A stretch of DNA of 64,000 bases from NCBI GenBank assembly GCA_026168455.1, contig CM047426.1, positions 88,997,986-89,061,985 on the forward strand. The letters are read 5' to 3'. Below the pieces are notes generated by a model, which saw only the letters and a list, made by a program, of their open reading frames with translations, was not told the origin of the DNA and ran no database searches. This DNA is from Theocolax elegans. Lineage: Eukaryota > Arthropoda > Insecta > Hymenoptera > Cerocephalidae. The stretch's first letter is position 1, and every line of letters begins with the position of its first letter. Position numbers and translations under genes: made by a program. Of the stretch, positions 39,601 through 52,519 are shown in pieces.

Positions 39601-41670
39601 CTTCTATATCCTGACGAATTAAAGAAACTTGCGATTGGCCGTGTTATATTTTGTTATTCATTCAAATTTGAAATGTTTCTGCTTGAGAATTACAAACGAG
39701 ATGTATAAATGAGAAAAAAAAGTTATGATTTATAATTTATTCAGTAAACGCATCAAATATACAAATATGTAAATCGTTCAGTAAAAATAATTTTAAATAT
39801 GCTAAATAATTGTTACTGCATATAGTGTTAATAAAAAAATTTACATTAATTGCACGCAATCACCTTGACTTTATTTTTCTTTCAAATTTTGCATACACGA
39901 TGAACTTATAATTTCTACAACGTAAACATAAAATCATCTTTTCTCGTTAACAACTATATAAAAGCGGATTAATTAAACTTATTAACTGTATTATTATCAC
40001 GCGGAGTTAATAATTTATTTCCTGGAAATTGCAATCAAAGACAAAATACTCTGATCACAGATATTTACGCGCGCTTAATTTCCGCGATATATCTTGTTAA
40101 CGTTACACAATCGAAAAGAAAATTTAAATAGAAAATTAGTGAATTACGCAACTTTATTATGATTATTTTTTTATTGTTATTATAATTGCTCTTAGGAAAT
40201 TTTCATATTTGAACATTTCAATTTGTACGATATTTTACGTTCATGTAAGCATTTGATATATAAAAAAATGTGAAAACTTTTCTATTCCAGTAATGGTAGA
40301 ACGATTAGCTAATCGATACTTCCCGTATATATAGAAGAAGCGAAATTGAAATTTAATATACTATTACGTTCACAAATCATCGTTTTTATTAATACGAGGC
40401 TGGTACGGATGTCGCCAAGTTATTAGCGTCGATATTTTATGAGATACTTTGTATCGGAAACATTTACTTTTTTTATTATTAATTTATCCTTCAACATGTC
40501 TATAACGCATTTCATAACTCGTTTAATATATATATAATTATGTAATTGTACATCTTGAAAAGACAAATGAATTTTTTTCCTATAAATAATAATTCAACGT
40601 TCGAGTGCTTAAGCGATAGATTATTAGACATAATAATGTAAATAAAAAATAACGTAAATTATTCTTAATATTGTTTAAAAAAAAAAGGTAATGCACCTTA
40701 AAACATTGTATAATGAATTTTACTGTGTAATAAAGATACGAAATAAGCACAAACTAATTAAGAAAGAACACGTACTAATTAAATCGTCACATTATCCTTT
40801 AGACAAAAAAAAATAGATAATTAATTATAATAATCATTTTCTTAAATCTGAACGGGGATTTTCTTGACATCTTTTCCTTTTCGTGACACGCGATTCGTAA
40901 GTATATTATAAAACACATTCGTGCAGTTGGTTTTTTTTTGTTCAACATACTTATTTTTAACGAAACGGAAAGAGGGAGAGAAAAAAAGCGAGAAGTTACC
41001 AACAGGACGAAAGCGCGCACGTTATAGATCGAATGAAATAATGATCGTATACGATTGTACATAAAGAATCGAGCGAAACGGTATCTCTATAATGTGTAAA
41101 CTGGTCAGGAAATGAACGGTGAGTAGGACAGAATCGCGATAATATATACGGACACGAAGTTCTTATTACCTACCCGCATTGTTTGTATTATTAATTGTAT
41201 ATATGCTATTTTGTATGCTATTAAGATTCTACCAGGCTTATTACTGCACTTTGGAATGTTTCGGAAATATTTTGCTTTTGATGTAACTAACAAACCATAT
41301 AATTTTCGTTTTCGAATGTTAGCTTTATAGATTGATTAGCATTAAACAAGAAAATTATTAAATTAATTCAATATGTAAGTCAAAATATTTATAATTATAA
41401 TTTATTGTATAAATTTTGAATAAAATTAAAGATAGTAACTGAATATTTAAGAAAATTTAACCGCGTTGAAAAATAATTATAAAAATTATTTTTTTTAATA
41501 ATATAGATTTTTAAATTTTTTAATTATTATAAATATTTTTGATGCCAATAATGTGTATATTGAGAAAATGTCGGTATGATTATATACAAAACAGTAAATA
41601 TTCCCAAATGATGTACATGGATTTTTTATTTGATAACTTAAGGTTCTTTAAAAGTTTTTGTATCCAAAAC

Positions 41671-41716
41671 TTAATATAAATTTAATATAAATATATTTAT
41701 ATTAAATTTATATTAA
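41671..41716. repeat. perfect 46-bp AT palindrome
   Basis: Two 22-base arms (TTAATATAAATTT at the tips) meet around a central AT and are exact reverse complements. Only A and T are present. Confidence 0.9.
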
Positions 41717-42939
41717 TAAAATGACCAACAATTTGATTTGATTATATTATTGATTATAGTCTTAAACATAAAAATTAAAACTCCTTAAATGAAAAAAATC
41801 AATAATTAGTTATTGATCAGAATTTAGGTTTAATACGTCAAACTGAGAGAAGTAAATAATTGCGACAAATAAACCGCATGTATAACCCCCATAAGAGGTA
41901 AATTTCTTACAAAAAACTGCATGGTAACTTATTAACTAAAAAATATTCACTTGTCGCAAATATTTACTTTTCACATATTGGATTTAATTAAAGTAACTTA
42001 AATCAATTAAATTAAATATAGTATTCTTAGTAATATATACCTTGTTTTATGTTTATTTAAATAATTATTATTTACCAAGAAATTAACTATTACAAGTATA
42101 TAAAAAATACATTTTCTTAAATGTGTAAAACGCATAATTGTGGTTTTTTTAATATACACTTATTTAAATATAGATCAATAGCTTTAAAATTACATGAGGG
42201 AACAGTAAACAATAAATGTTTATTACGCGCTAATAATTATATTTCCACTACTTGAATGTTTGCATTTATCATTTACGAATAACAATACGTTGGTATTACA
42301 ATTAAATAAACTGCAATTATATGAATTGTGCAAGATGAAGTTTTTTGCTTAATTCTTTTACTCTATATACTGATTGGTTATTATTTGTAAATTACAATAA
42401 ATATAAGTACACTGTTATAAACCACTTACATTTTATTCGTTGTGGTATTAAATCGTGCATATAATTACGTAATTTAAAAGTTAATCATACTAAAAGAAAT
42501 TGGAACTAATCGAGTGCTAACCCTATATTGAATCTTCGCAAAAAAAATAAGCTCTAACCATATATGCGTATTGAAAAAAAAGGTTTACTACTAAAAAGGG
42601 GAAGAAATAAAACGACCGTTACACACATTAAATAGAGACATTTCGCTGGACCGAGAAGATCGCACCTCTTTGGCCTCGTTCCACACACCTATAACAACTC
42701 GCGCGCATTAAAAATTCATTTCTGCAGCAATATTCGTTTACAGCGGTCCATTAACATTCTTGCTGAGATGGCGACGGACGTTCCCGGCCCTTTCGCGCGA
42801 TGAATCACGTCGGCATCGTAAAACATCGTGAAAAAAAAGAAAAAGAAAAATCGGTCGACTCGTGAAGAGACTAAGAAGAAGACGATGGGATATGTATATA
42901 GGTATATGTATGTGTATGTGTACAGTATATATATAAAGG

Positions 42940-42942
<3 letters not shown>

Positions 42943-42970
<28 letters not shown>
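42943..42970. repeat. (AG)n microsatellite
   Basis: Uninterrupted AG run preceded by TATA and GTAT variants. Confidence 0.95.
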
Positions 42971-42973
<3 letters not shown>

Positions 42974-44222
42974 TCGTCACTTTGAAGGCACGCGAAGGGT
43001 CGTGCATCACCGCCCTCGAGATTCCTAGATTATAATGAGATATCAGCCAAACTTGGTGGTTAGTGATACTTTTTTTTTCTTTTTCTTTTCTAACATTTTT
43101 GAGATTCTTGAAGCATTAGTTAAGAATCGATAAGATCGCTTTTTTCTGTAGCAGCTACTGGATTTGAATTCGGGCCATAAATCGAGCCTCACGAATCTAC
43201 GAATGAGCTTTATAGAGACGTGTAGACATTTATTTTAATGAAAAGACAATTTAGATAAGAATTGTTGCACCAATTTAGAATAAAATAAATCTAATTTAAT
43301 GAAACCATACGAACAAGATTATCGAAGATAAAACATTTCCTAATCTGCATTTCGAGTAAATCAATGTTTGTAAACCATTGGTTACCTATATACTTTTAGT
43401 TGGATATGAGTAAATTTAAAACCACTTATTTTCGTTTTTTGTACCGACGATAATTCTAGAGCTGTTTAAATTGTTTTATTTCAATTTGATGCACGTTAAA
43501 TATATTTTTGAAATAAATACTAGCATAATTAAAAAAGTCTACCGCGAAATAATGATATTATTAAATTCAATTTTAGTAAACATTACTTTTTCTACACGTA
43601 ATTGTTATTATAATATATGCTAATTAAGACAATGTCGTGTGCGGATAAAATCGATTTGCATAACGAAAATTATATTTAATTATACTTTGACAATTTTCAA
43701 TTATTAAATCATTGTAACTTTGATTGTCCTATTTCTATCCTGAATTTAACACGTCATCCTCTAATCACGTTTCGTGAATGTAATTAAAGGTATTAACTCG
43801 AGTTCACATACATTCATTGCAAAAAAATTAAAAAAAAAAGGTTTCTTCAACAATAAAAATATTGAGTTTTTTTGTGCATATGGAGAAACAATAACATACA
43901 AATATTAGGTTTTACGGTACACTTACGAGGAAAAATCGTGCACAAAATTAAATTTGTACGAACGACAGCGGTATTTAAATGTATATATATGGCAAGACCT
44001 GCACGCGGTACAAGTTCAAGGCTGTATAAGTGACTGCAAAGGTTTATACGAGAATGTATATAATCCGCATAATCCACGCGCGATATACGACAAGGTCGTA
44101 TAAGAGCGGCAATTTCTTCACAAATACCGAATGACGATTGCGGCACATGTATCTTCTCGCAAATCGATCGATCTTTACACGCGACTGAAAGATGAATCGC
44201 TTAAGAGATATACTTGGTTGTA

Positions 44223-44225
<3 letters not shown>

Positions 44226-44254
<29 letters not shown>
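44226..44254. repeat. (TA)n microsatellite
   Basis: Uninterrupted AT run. Confidence 0.95.
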
Positions 44255-47200
44255 ACAGCTGATAAAACAAACATTAGTAAAGATGCTAGTTAGCGCGAGT
44301 CTGATTTCAAACTGCGGTTCGAGCGAGTAATAAACATTATGAGTTTCTTAATTTGTACGACTTTGTTATATATATATATGTACTCTAAATGCTACACGCG
44401 CACCTACACGCCCTGAATGCAAAGATCGAGCGATCTTAATGAAAGTTAAGATATATCTACGCACTTTTGATTGAATTGACGGTCTTTTTTTCTCTTTGTT
44501 TCGAGGATTAACGACATTGAACTAGATATTTTGTCATCAAGGACACGCATACCGAACGAAATTTGGTAATCTGATATATTATAACATTGATAATAATCTA
44601 ATACAAAATTATACTACAAAGAAACATGAATGGTATTTTATAACAAATTATAGTTATTTATGCATTAAGGAAGTAAAATAGGCGTTTATTACCGTGGATG
44701 AAAGTTGCTGCCCAAGCTTTAGCGAGGACCGAGCGATCGCCTTTCACTCCCAAAGTGTGTATCAAATTTTTAACCCAAATCATCCTGGAAAAGGTCACTT
44801 TATTTGCTGTAACGACCCTTTAATATTTATTTCTTTGCATATCAATTTAAATTTTCCAATTTTTTTGCTTCGTATGCTTACGAAATTTCATGCCTTTACC
44901 AAAAATGTGTTGGAACCATTTTTATATTAAATGCGGGGACTAAAAAGTGAATCTCGGGAGTGAAAAGTAATCTTGCTCCCTGAAAAATAAAATACAATTT
45001 TACTCCCACGTTCAAAGTCAACAAAAGTGAAAAATGATTTATTTTAAATTTGATTAAATAATACGCATCATTATCACTTGATGAAATCGATGCGCACCGC
45101 AAAATCTATTTGATTCTCAATGTAATACGCGCAAACCTTTAAGTTTTTATCCGTACACATACGCGTAAAACGATTTAATCCACGCATAAATCTATATATA
45201 TACACTTATACTTATATATGTACGCGAGCGCAGTTAATTTATAACAATGACGAGACTCTGATGACTAATAATATCCGTGCTCATAGCGAGTTTACAGGCG
45301 GATCCATTGATACTTGTCTTTCTCCGTTCTGCTCTCCTTTTACCTGAACGCACACCGCGTTGTTTTATGAGCCCATGTATATATAAGTATTTTTTTCTTT
45401 CCTCCGCGTTCGATTTGGTTATTATTCGTTTGAGTTGAGCGATAAAAATTGACGTTTGACGCGCGAAAACATTTTTTCTCGGTGATTCGGGGACCGCGCG
45501 GGAAGTGCGTATATTAACGTCAGTACGGAGATAAGCGGAAAATGTAGTTTTTTATATACGATGTATTCTGTATATGTATAGTTTTTGGCTTTGCAAATGA
45601 TGCGAAAGGTTATCATAATTGTGTTATTTTATTTTCTGGAATTGATAAGGAATTTCATGTCGATTTAAGAAAATCTCGCATGTAACAATTTGATCATGTA
45701 TTGTGGATAATATAAATGAACATTTTATGAAATATATACAAAATTATACTAAATATTATATTACGTATCTTATAGAGAATATAAAAATACTTTTATTTTT
45801 ACAATTTTAATATTTTTATTTTAAACACTCGCTATTCTTTAATATTTGTGTACGACATATTTCAAACTCTGTGCGTCACGTTACGAATATTTGAGCCGAG
45901 TATACTGATTACATAGTTAAAACAAATTCACGAGTAACAACAATAATCAAATAATATACATCTACGATTCTCTTTTTAACATAAAATATAAATTATGGTC
46001 ATATGTAACATTTTTCTTTTTAATTTAATTAAATAACGAAAACTAATAATTATCAAAATCTAAACTACATACTATGATCAATTTTTTATATTATTGGTTC
46101 TTATATAGGTATACATTATACATACGACTCTTGAATCATCTAATAATTTATGAGTTCGAGTCTAATCGTCTTCTGTTACGTCATTATTAAAGATCATTTA
46201 AAATTGCAGATAAAACATCTTTGTATTATGAAGAAGAAAAAAGGTGAGTATATATAAGAAATAGTAAAATTTATCTTCACTTTAATCTCCTATAAATATT
46301 CAAATTACAAAATTAATTTTCAAACTGCGGATAATCTTCCTATAGACATAAACTTTGCGTTAGTATCTACTTCCCATTTTACATAAAAATCGCAAATAAA
46401 CAGGTGTATAAATCTTATTTATTCATTATTTATGGTTTCCTATACAGCGATAATTATATATTCAATTTAATTTTTTTAATAATAATATTGAACATTACTG
46501 AATTTTGGACGAAATTTTTAAAATAAGGAAGCACATCTGTTCAACATATGAATCGACGGATTAAGAAATATTTTGAAGCTTAATGATGCCGATAATTTAA
46601 GGGTAATTTGTATAACCGTCTATTAATTATTATACTGTTAAAAATAACTGCTAAAGTGTTTACAGTAAAAAAAATTACGACAATGCTTATGCAAACGTCA
46701 AAAGATTACATATTCGTTCTGTCTAACATATTGATTAAAGTCTAATACATATGTCTATATAAGTTTTTTTTATAATTAAGCTGATTAAGATTCTTGTAAT
46801 TTTCTATACAAGTTTATTCAAAGATTGTAATTTTTTATATTTTCAAAATTATTAATTCAAACATATTTATTAATTATTATTCACAGCTTTATATAAAATT
46901 ATATTTGGAGTCATATTAAAAATTATAAAAATTGAATTTTAAAATCAGTCGCAATTAATGATAAATCCAAATACACATGTAAATCAAAACGTACAATGCA
47001 ATTTTGTATACAACATTGAAAATAGCTTTATCGAGAGAAATTTAAAAATAAAAACACAGTTTTTTCCAGACATAAATATATGGCACTAATGATTAGTAAA
47101 TCAAGTGATGAGATTATAAGAAAAAATATACAAAATCCACCCGATGTAGAAAAAGCGCAGGTGCGCGGAAGCTGGATGGCGCGTCATTTGAAAAAATGTA

Positions 47201-48559
47201 ATACGATCGGTTCGAAAGAAAGGGAACTTGCTACGGATGCGCCCGAACGTATACAGCATCCGATCGAGATGCCTATCGAATTCCACGGGCCGCGAATTCC
47301 TCGGACACCGCGGGAACCAACGGCTACAAAGAATCGACCCTCGTATGTGCAGCTTATATATATAGGTGTATGTGCTCGATCACAAGTCCGAGATTTTAAG
47401 GGTTTGAACAACGCTTTCATTGCTTACACACTTTGACCTTTATACTATATCAATAGTTAGAGATATGTTCAATTTTTTATACATTATCTTTAATTCCTAA
47501 CAATAATTGTTACTTACATTTTTAAGATAGAAATGATCTTTTACATTTTTACTGAAGGTATACGAATGTTAATTGTACTATAATAAATGTAGGTTATAAT
47601 ACTAGTGTATTAAATATTTTTTTAATACACATCATCCTTGTTAGACTATTTTTTAATAATTTAAAGTAAAACTGCGTATTTTATAGTTAATTACCATCAG
47701 GTATATTCATATAATTTGAAAAAAAAATAGATAATTTATGTTTTAGAAATCGATTCAATCTCAATAATTGAGGTTTGAAAAATGTTAAAAAAAGAATTAA
47801 TTAGTGATATCACTCTAAGTAACACGTACGTTAGATCAATATTAAATTCACAGTTGTAAAATAATAACGTCATCCCATAAATTCAATCAAACGCTATATT
47901 CGCAATAAGCCTACGTATTTTGGTATCGCAATTATTAACGATGTATATTTCTAAGAATATTGCACAGATTTTATGATGCTTCCTTTCTATACATCTTTTG
48001 ACGCTGATTGTTTTATTGAATATTGAAAAAATATGGGTCTCGAAAAAGCAATGAAATTAATGATGTTATTTAAGAAGTAACATTTGTATAGAATGAAAAT
48101 TTTTAAATATATAATATATGCGGTCACTGATTATATTAATTGCGTTCAGTTACCAACAATAACTTAAAATTTATATCTAAAATGGTATAAATAGATATGG
48201 CTGGTAAACAAAATATTTTTGTCAATTCTAGTATTCTTGATTATAAGATTCTGACTCATAAATTCGTCTGTAGTCTCAATAAAATTATCAATGTAAGTCA
48301 AGGAAAATTTTATTGTTTTAATTAAATATTTAAACAAATGTTTTAAATAGTGTTGTTTAACCAATCCTAAGTTCGTTTATATACTTAAATACGAACAATA
48401 AAATTTCTAAAAGTTTTATACTTACAACTATAATATAATAAAAAAAATGTTCTTCTTCTACATTCCCCAATGCTATCAGTAAACTAAAAATTATCTGACC
48501 GGTTAACCACCGGAAAAGTCGAAAAGCAAAAAGTTTAAGAAACAAGAGATATATAGAGT

Positions 48560-48958
48560 ATATTGTATAGAAACGAGTCAGCGGGTCAGAGCGGGAAAGC
48601 CCCCACACGCGATCAGCGCTCACGCAGAGAGTAGAGACCAAACCGCCTCCCTATTCCTTCGTTCACCGCCTCGCGCGAGTATAGTTGCAGTCCCGCGCGC
48701 AACGCGAACACGCGACTCTCGCTTATAATACTACTCACTCTCTCTCTATCTATCTCTTTCTCTTTCTCTTTCTCTTCGTATTATATCGACTTTGCGGCAT
48801 TCACAGTTCTCTTCCTCGATCGACTAAACATTACATCGAGGGAAACCACCCCTGCGCATCGTTTTCAATATTTTAAGGTGGACGAAAAATTATTTTCTTT
48901 CACTCACTGGTTGGAAAACTTGTTTTGTATACCGGGTTGACAATTGGACGATTGAAAG
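48560..48958 (+). promoter_or_regulatory. promoter and probable untranslated first exon of downstream gene
   Basis: An abrupt rise in G+C and CpG (about 48570-48720) includes an initiator-like GCAGTC near 48682. It is followed by a CT-rich tract (48736-48776) and, at 48958/48959, a near-perfect donor AAAG/GTAAGT. No ATG-started frame of note runs through it, so I read it as an untranslated first exon of about 275 bases. The next downstream coding exon is at 52423. Linking the two is inference. Confidence 0.4.
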
Positions 48959-51690
48959 GTAAGTTTCAACTTTTTTCCTTTTTTGTGCCAGCAGAGTAGT
49001 TGTCTTGCCATTGTTTTATTCAATTTTTTAACATTGCATGTATAGTTATAGGGTTTTTTATCTTTTAAATTACTTATTTAATGTGCTAATTAATAGTAAA
49101 ATTTTCGATATTTCCTATACGATAAAAATTTGTTTAATTTCCAATGGAGAATAACACAATGTAATTCATTTGTAATTCAATTTTAAATAATTATGGATAA
49201 ATTAGAAAAATATTAGACAAAGTTTAATATAACATTGAAACATTCAAAATTTTATTTTTTTTTATACGAATTTGTATAAATCCCTAAGTGTATATATACA
49301 GAACGGTGTTATGGAAGTTTCATTATTTATTAGCTTTGTTGAAATACATTTTAATTCACTCTATTCATATTGATTTATTAAAATGACTTACTGTTTTTGC
49401 AATATGGATTTTCTTTGTTCTTAATGATTAGAAAGGTAAAGAATAAGCAATAACGTAATTCGTTTAAACATATATATACCGGTATCAAATGTTCTTCATA
49501 TATATTCAAACAGATTTAAAAGGTTACTTTAAAACATTAATCTATCATTAACAACAATACTGTACAACGGTTATTTTTAAAATTTATTTTAAAAATTGTC
49601 ACATAGTATGACACAATTATAATATTGCAAAACAATTAGATATAATCAATATATAGATTCATTAACAACAACTAATAATTATATTTTTACTGATTTCAAT
49701 TACTTTCTTAAAAAAAAGGTTTCTCAAATTCATAAATCTATCAATTCGGCGAAAAGAAAATTTGCAAATATGTGTAGTTCTACCTAAATATCCGGTGTAT
49801 GATTCACCACTTGCTCGCGACTGAGGTTTCCCAGACACGTTATATATGTGTATATATATATAGGTATATATAATATACAGTGTTGCAATAATTTGACTCG
49901 AGATTTTGAAGACACTTAAACAAGTTATTCGTAAGTTCGTCAATCAATTTGGGAAGTCCAACGAAAGTAACTTCCATGAATCCATCAATTTTTTTTTTAA
50001 TTTATCTCATCGACCCAAATACCTGTTGTGATGCACATTTTCGTAATCGTATAATAATCGATTTTTCCGTTGCACATTAAAATCAAATCAATACGACAGA
50101 TGAATATCGAAACAATTTCGAAATAATTCTGTTATAATTACGATAAGAAAAAAAGAGAAAAAAATTTGAACGATAAGTTGTATTATTTTTTTACGGTAAT
50201 CTAATGTTGTTTAAGAAATTGATTATTTTATAAAACGGCACGGCATTCCGTTGTACAAACGAAAATTTTTCGCAATGTACGATTGTAAACCTACAAATCA
50301 ATACAAACTCCTTTCCTGTAATAAAAAAATCTATTTCATCATTATAACATTTAAATGGGCCATCTACATAATTTAATTTTATATTTTACAACTGGTGATT
50401 GTACATGCACTTCAATATGTATATATACATAATAAAAAAAGAAACCGCATAGTTTGTTACTTATCACAGTTCGATAGAAACTTTGACCTCTAGAATTACT
50501 AAGATTGATTAGTTTATCAAGAAAATATCTCGCCTGATTTTGTGAGCATTTCAAATGATGTAACCTTCAAAGAATTTCGATTAATGAAAAGTCTCGATTA
50601 ATCTCCAATATGTTTATTATACAGATTTTTTTATTTTTTATGAAATCTAATAAATACCAATATATACTTTTTACATTATATTTTATATTAATTATATATA
50701 TGTATGTATAGATGAAAGTATGCAAACTATGCAATATGAATAAATTGAATCGTTGCAATTTACTATATACTCGTAAATCGTGCACAATTTATTTTTTTAT
50801 TTATTATTTTTAATTATTATTGATTTTGATAGCTATATAACATCAAACGAATTTCAAAACGAATCTTTGCATTACGGTAGTAATAATTATGAGTATATGA
50901 TTGTGTGCAAGTGTGTGTGTATGAAATTACAAAAGGTCAGCATTTCTTATAAAACGTTTTACAATGAACAAATTTTTAAAGAGAAAATTTAGTGATAATC
51001 GATTCAAGTAATAACAATGAGGATAAGGATGTACGTTTTATTGCTAAAAATGAGTTATAAAATGAATATTGAAAGAGTTCATTACCTGAACATTTATATA
51101 AATAAATAAAAAAATATATAGTAGGGATTATTTAATACAAAAAAAATAAAATTGTCAATTAATTATTTTTATGCAAACTCTATCTGTTTTGATTTGATCA
51201 ATATAAATTTATGCGAGTTGGAATAGGTTATTTGCCATAGATTTATTCCTTAGGAAATGAAAGATTGAATGCCAAAACTCTAGCTGTAAAGGATTATGGG
51301 TACAGTTTTCTCTTTACTATTTTTTTAATAATTTTATTATTATATGTTTGTGATCCGTTATAAACGTTGAGACATATTATATTGATGTAGTTTATGTGCA
51401 ACTATATTACCCAAAAGCGTTCATTATAATTGTAACAAATGAATAAAATAATTATTTGTTAATCAACAGTAAATTCTCGAAACTAATTTATTATTTAAAG
51501 AGGAAAAATAAAAATATAAGTAGTTAAGAAAATACAATTACGAAAATTTAGTAATATTATTAAATATAGCCATAAATCATTGGAGTAATAAAACTGACAT
51601 ACATATCGATCGACGATCTCGCCGAAATCCTCAGAACTATGAGCAATAGAAACAGGCAAAGGAGACATTCCAAAAGAAGAGTCTACCTAT
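48959..51690 (+). other. probable intron in the 5' untranslated region
   Basis: AT-rich sequence with no coding frame of note, between a strong donor at 48959 and acceptor-like sites near 52148 (TTTACATTAG) and 52212 (TTCATTATAG), both upstream of the coding start. Alternatively this is intergenic and the gene begins near 51.7 kb. Confidence 0.35.
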
Positions 51691-51699
51691 AGGTATAAA

Positions 51700-51703
<4 letters not shown>

Positions 51704-51732
<29 letters not shown>
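51704..51732. repeat. (GA)n microsatellite
   Basis: Uninterrupted GA dinucleotide run. Confidence 0.95.
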
Positions 51733-51735
<3 letters not shown>

Positions 51736-51931
51736 GAATATAGTTAGAAGAATCTACAACCCTTCGCGCATCCCAGGAGTATAATACCGGTGAGTCAACG
51801 CTTCCGCGCTCCTCCTCTGGAATTTGCGCTCTTGTCCCTCTCACTTTGACGCGCGCGTGCCCCTGGAATTCCGCTCTTTGTGTAGGTATGTGCGCGCCAC
51901 CACGTGGGAGAGACGTTTTCGCGGGCGACCG

Positions 51932-51957
51932 CCACCACCACCACCACCACCACCACC
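51932..51957. repeat. (CCA)n trinucleotide repeat
   Basis: About eight uninterrupted CCA units. Confidence 0.95.
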
Positions 51958-52422
51958 GTCCACCACTATACCGCACACAACAGCAAACCGAGTCAGTCCG
52001 CACTCTGACATCGGAGCGTACGCATTTGGTATATAACGCGACACTATATTTTTGTTTTTCCTTTTCTTTTTACTTTACATTACAATCAATTCCACCTTGT
52101 TACACTTACTTGTTTCTACTTACCATAAATAATATTTGTTTACATTAGCGACATTGTCCAGTGTAATTGGCTGTGCATGTGAGAAAAACGTGAATTTGTA
52201 TTTTCATTATAGGTATAATAGACGTACACGCATATACGTACACCGGCAAGTGCAAACACAGTGAAGAAAATAATGAACAACGAATTGTATTGCGGGAGGT
52301 ACGAGTAAACGAGGATAGTATATATAGATACATACGTTTAAAAGTTTGAAAAAAAGAAATAGAAGAAACAAAAAGTACGATATAAATGCCCGAAATCGGG
52401 AAAGCGAGCGACGAAAATAAGG

Positions 52423-52519
52423 ATGGCTCGTGACTGTTGCTTTGTCGTTAACAACCGAAGGACAATGCTACTGGGCTATCTTTTTCTGGTCCTCGTGATA
52501 TGCACCGGCTCTTCTCATG
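52423..52519 (+). CDS. first coding exon of a secreted or membrane protein (partial)
   Basis: The ATG at 52423 opens 32 codons plus one base that end at a strong donor (CATG/GTGAGT, phase 1). The peptide begins MARDCC, has a short basic stretch (NNRR), then a hydrophobic core (MLLGYLFLVLVICTG) and small residues (SSHG) that suit signal peptidase cleavage. It is thus a typical leader exon of a secreted protein or type I membrane receptor. I found no following exon in the remaining 11.5 kb, so the first coding intron is long. That is common for neuronal receptors and adhesion molecules, but the identity cannot be read from the leader. Confidence 0.65.

Larger units (their letters stand above)
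39601..48500. other. gene-poor intergenic stretch
   Basis: AT-rich sequence with no gene that I can support. It contains a perfect 46-bp palindrome (41671-41716), a (GA)n run (42943-42970) and a (TA)n run (44226-44254). CpG-richer blocks lie at about 42640-42830, 45230-45520 and 47150-47350. The last spans a 118-residue plus-strand frame (47080-47436) without recognisable motifs, which I do not call a gene. Confidence 0.55.
51692..52030 (+). promoter_or_regulatory. second promoter-like block: TATA box, GA tract, CpG block, CCA repeat
   Basis: A TATAAATAAAAG box at 51692-51703 is followed by (GA)n to 51732. GA tracts are common in insect promoters bound by GAGA-type factors. A CpG-rich block (51800-51930) and a (CCA)n run (51932-51957) follow. 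Open frames here are repeat artefacts (poly-His, poly-Pro or poly-Gly/Trp). It may be an alternative promoter or 5' UTR sequence of the gene at 52423. Confidence 0.4.

Noticed and set aside
47080..47436. Plus-strand 118-residue open frame
   Set aside because: It overlaps a CpG-richer block, but composition shifts along its length, the minus strand is equally open, and no motif or splice partner was seen.
51683..52148. Overlapping open frames on both strands
   Set aside because: They are products of the (GA)n and (CCA)n repeats (poly-His, poly-Pro, poly-Trp/Gly).
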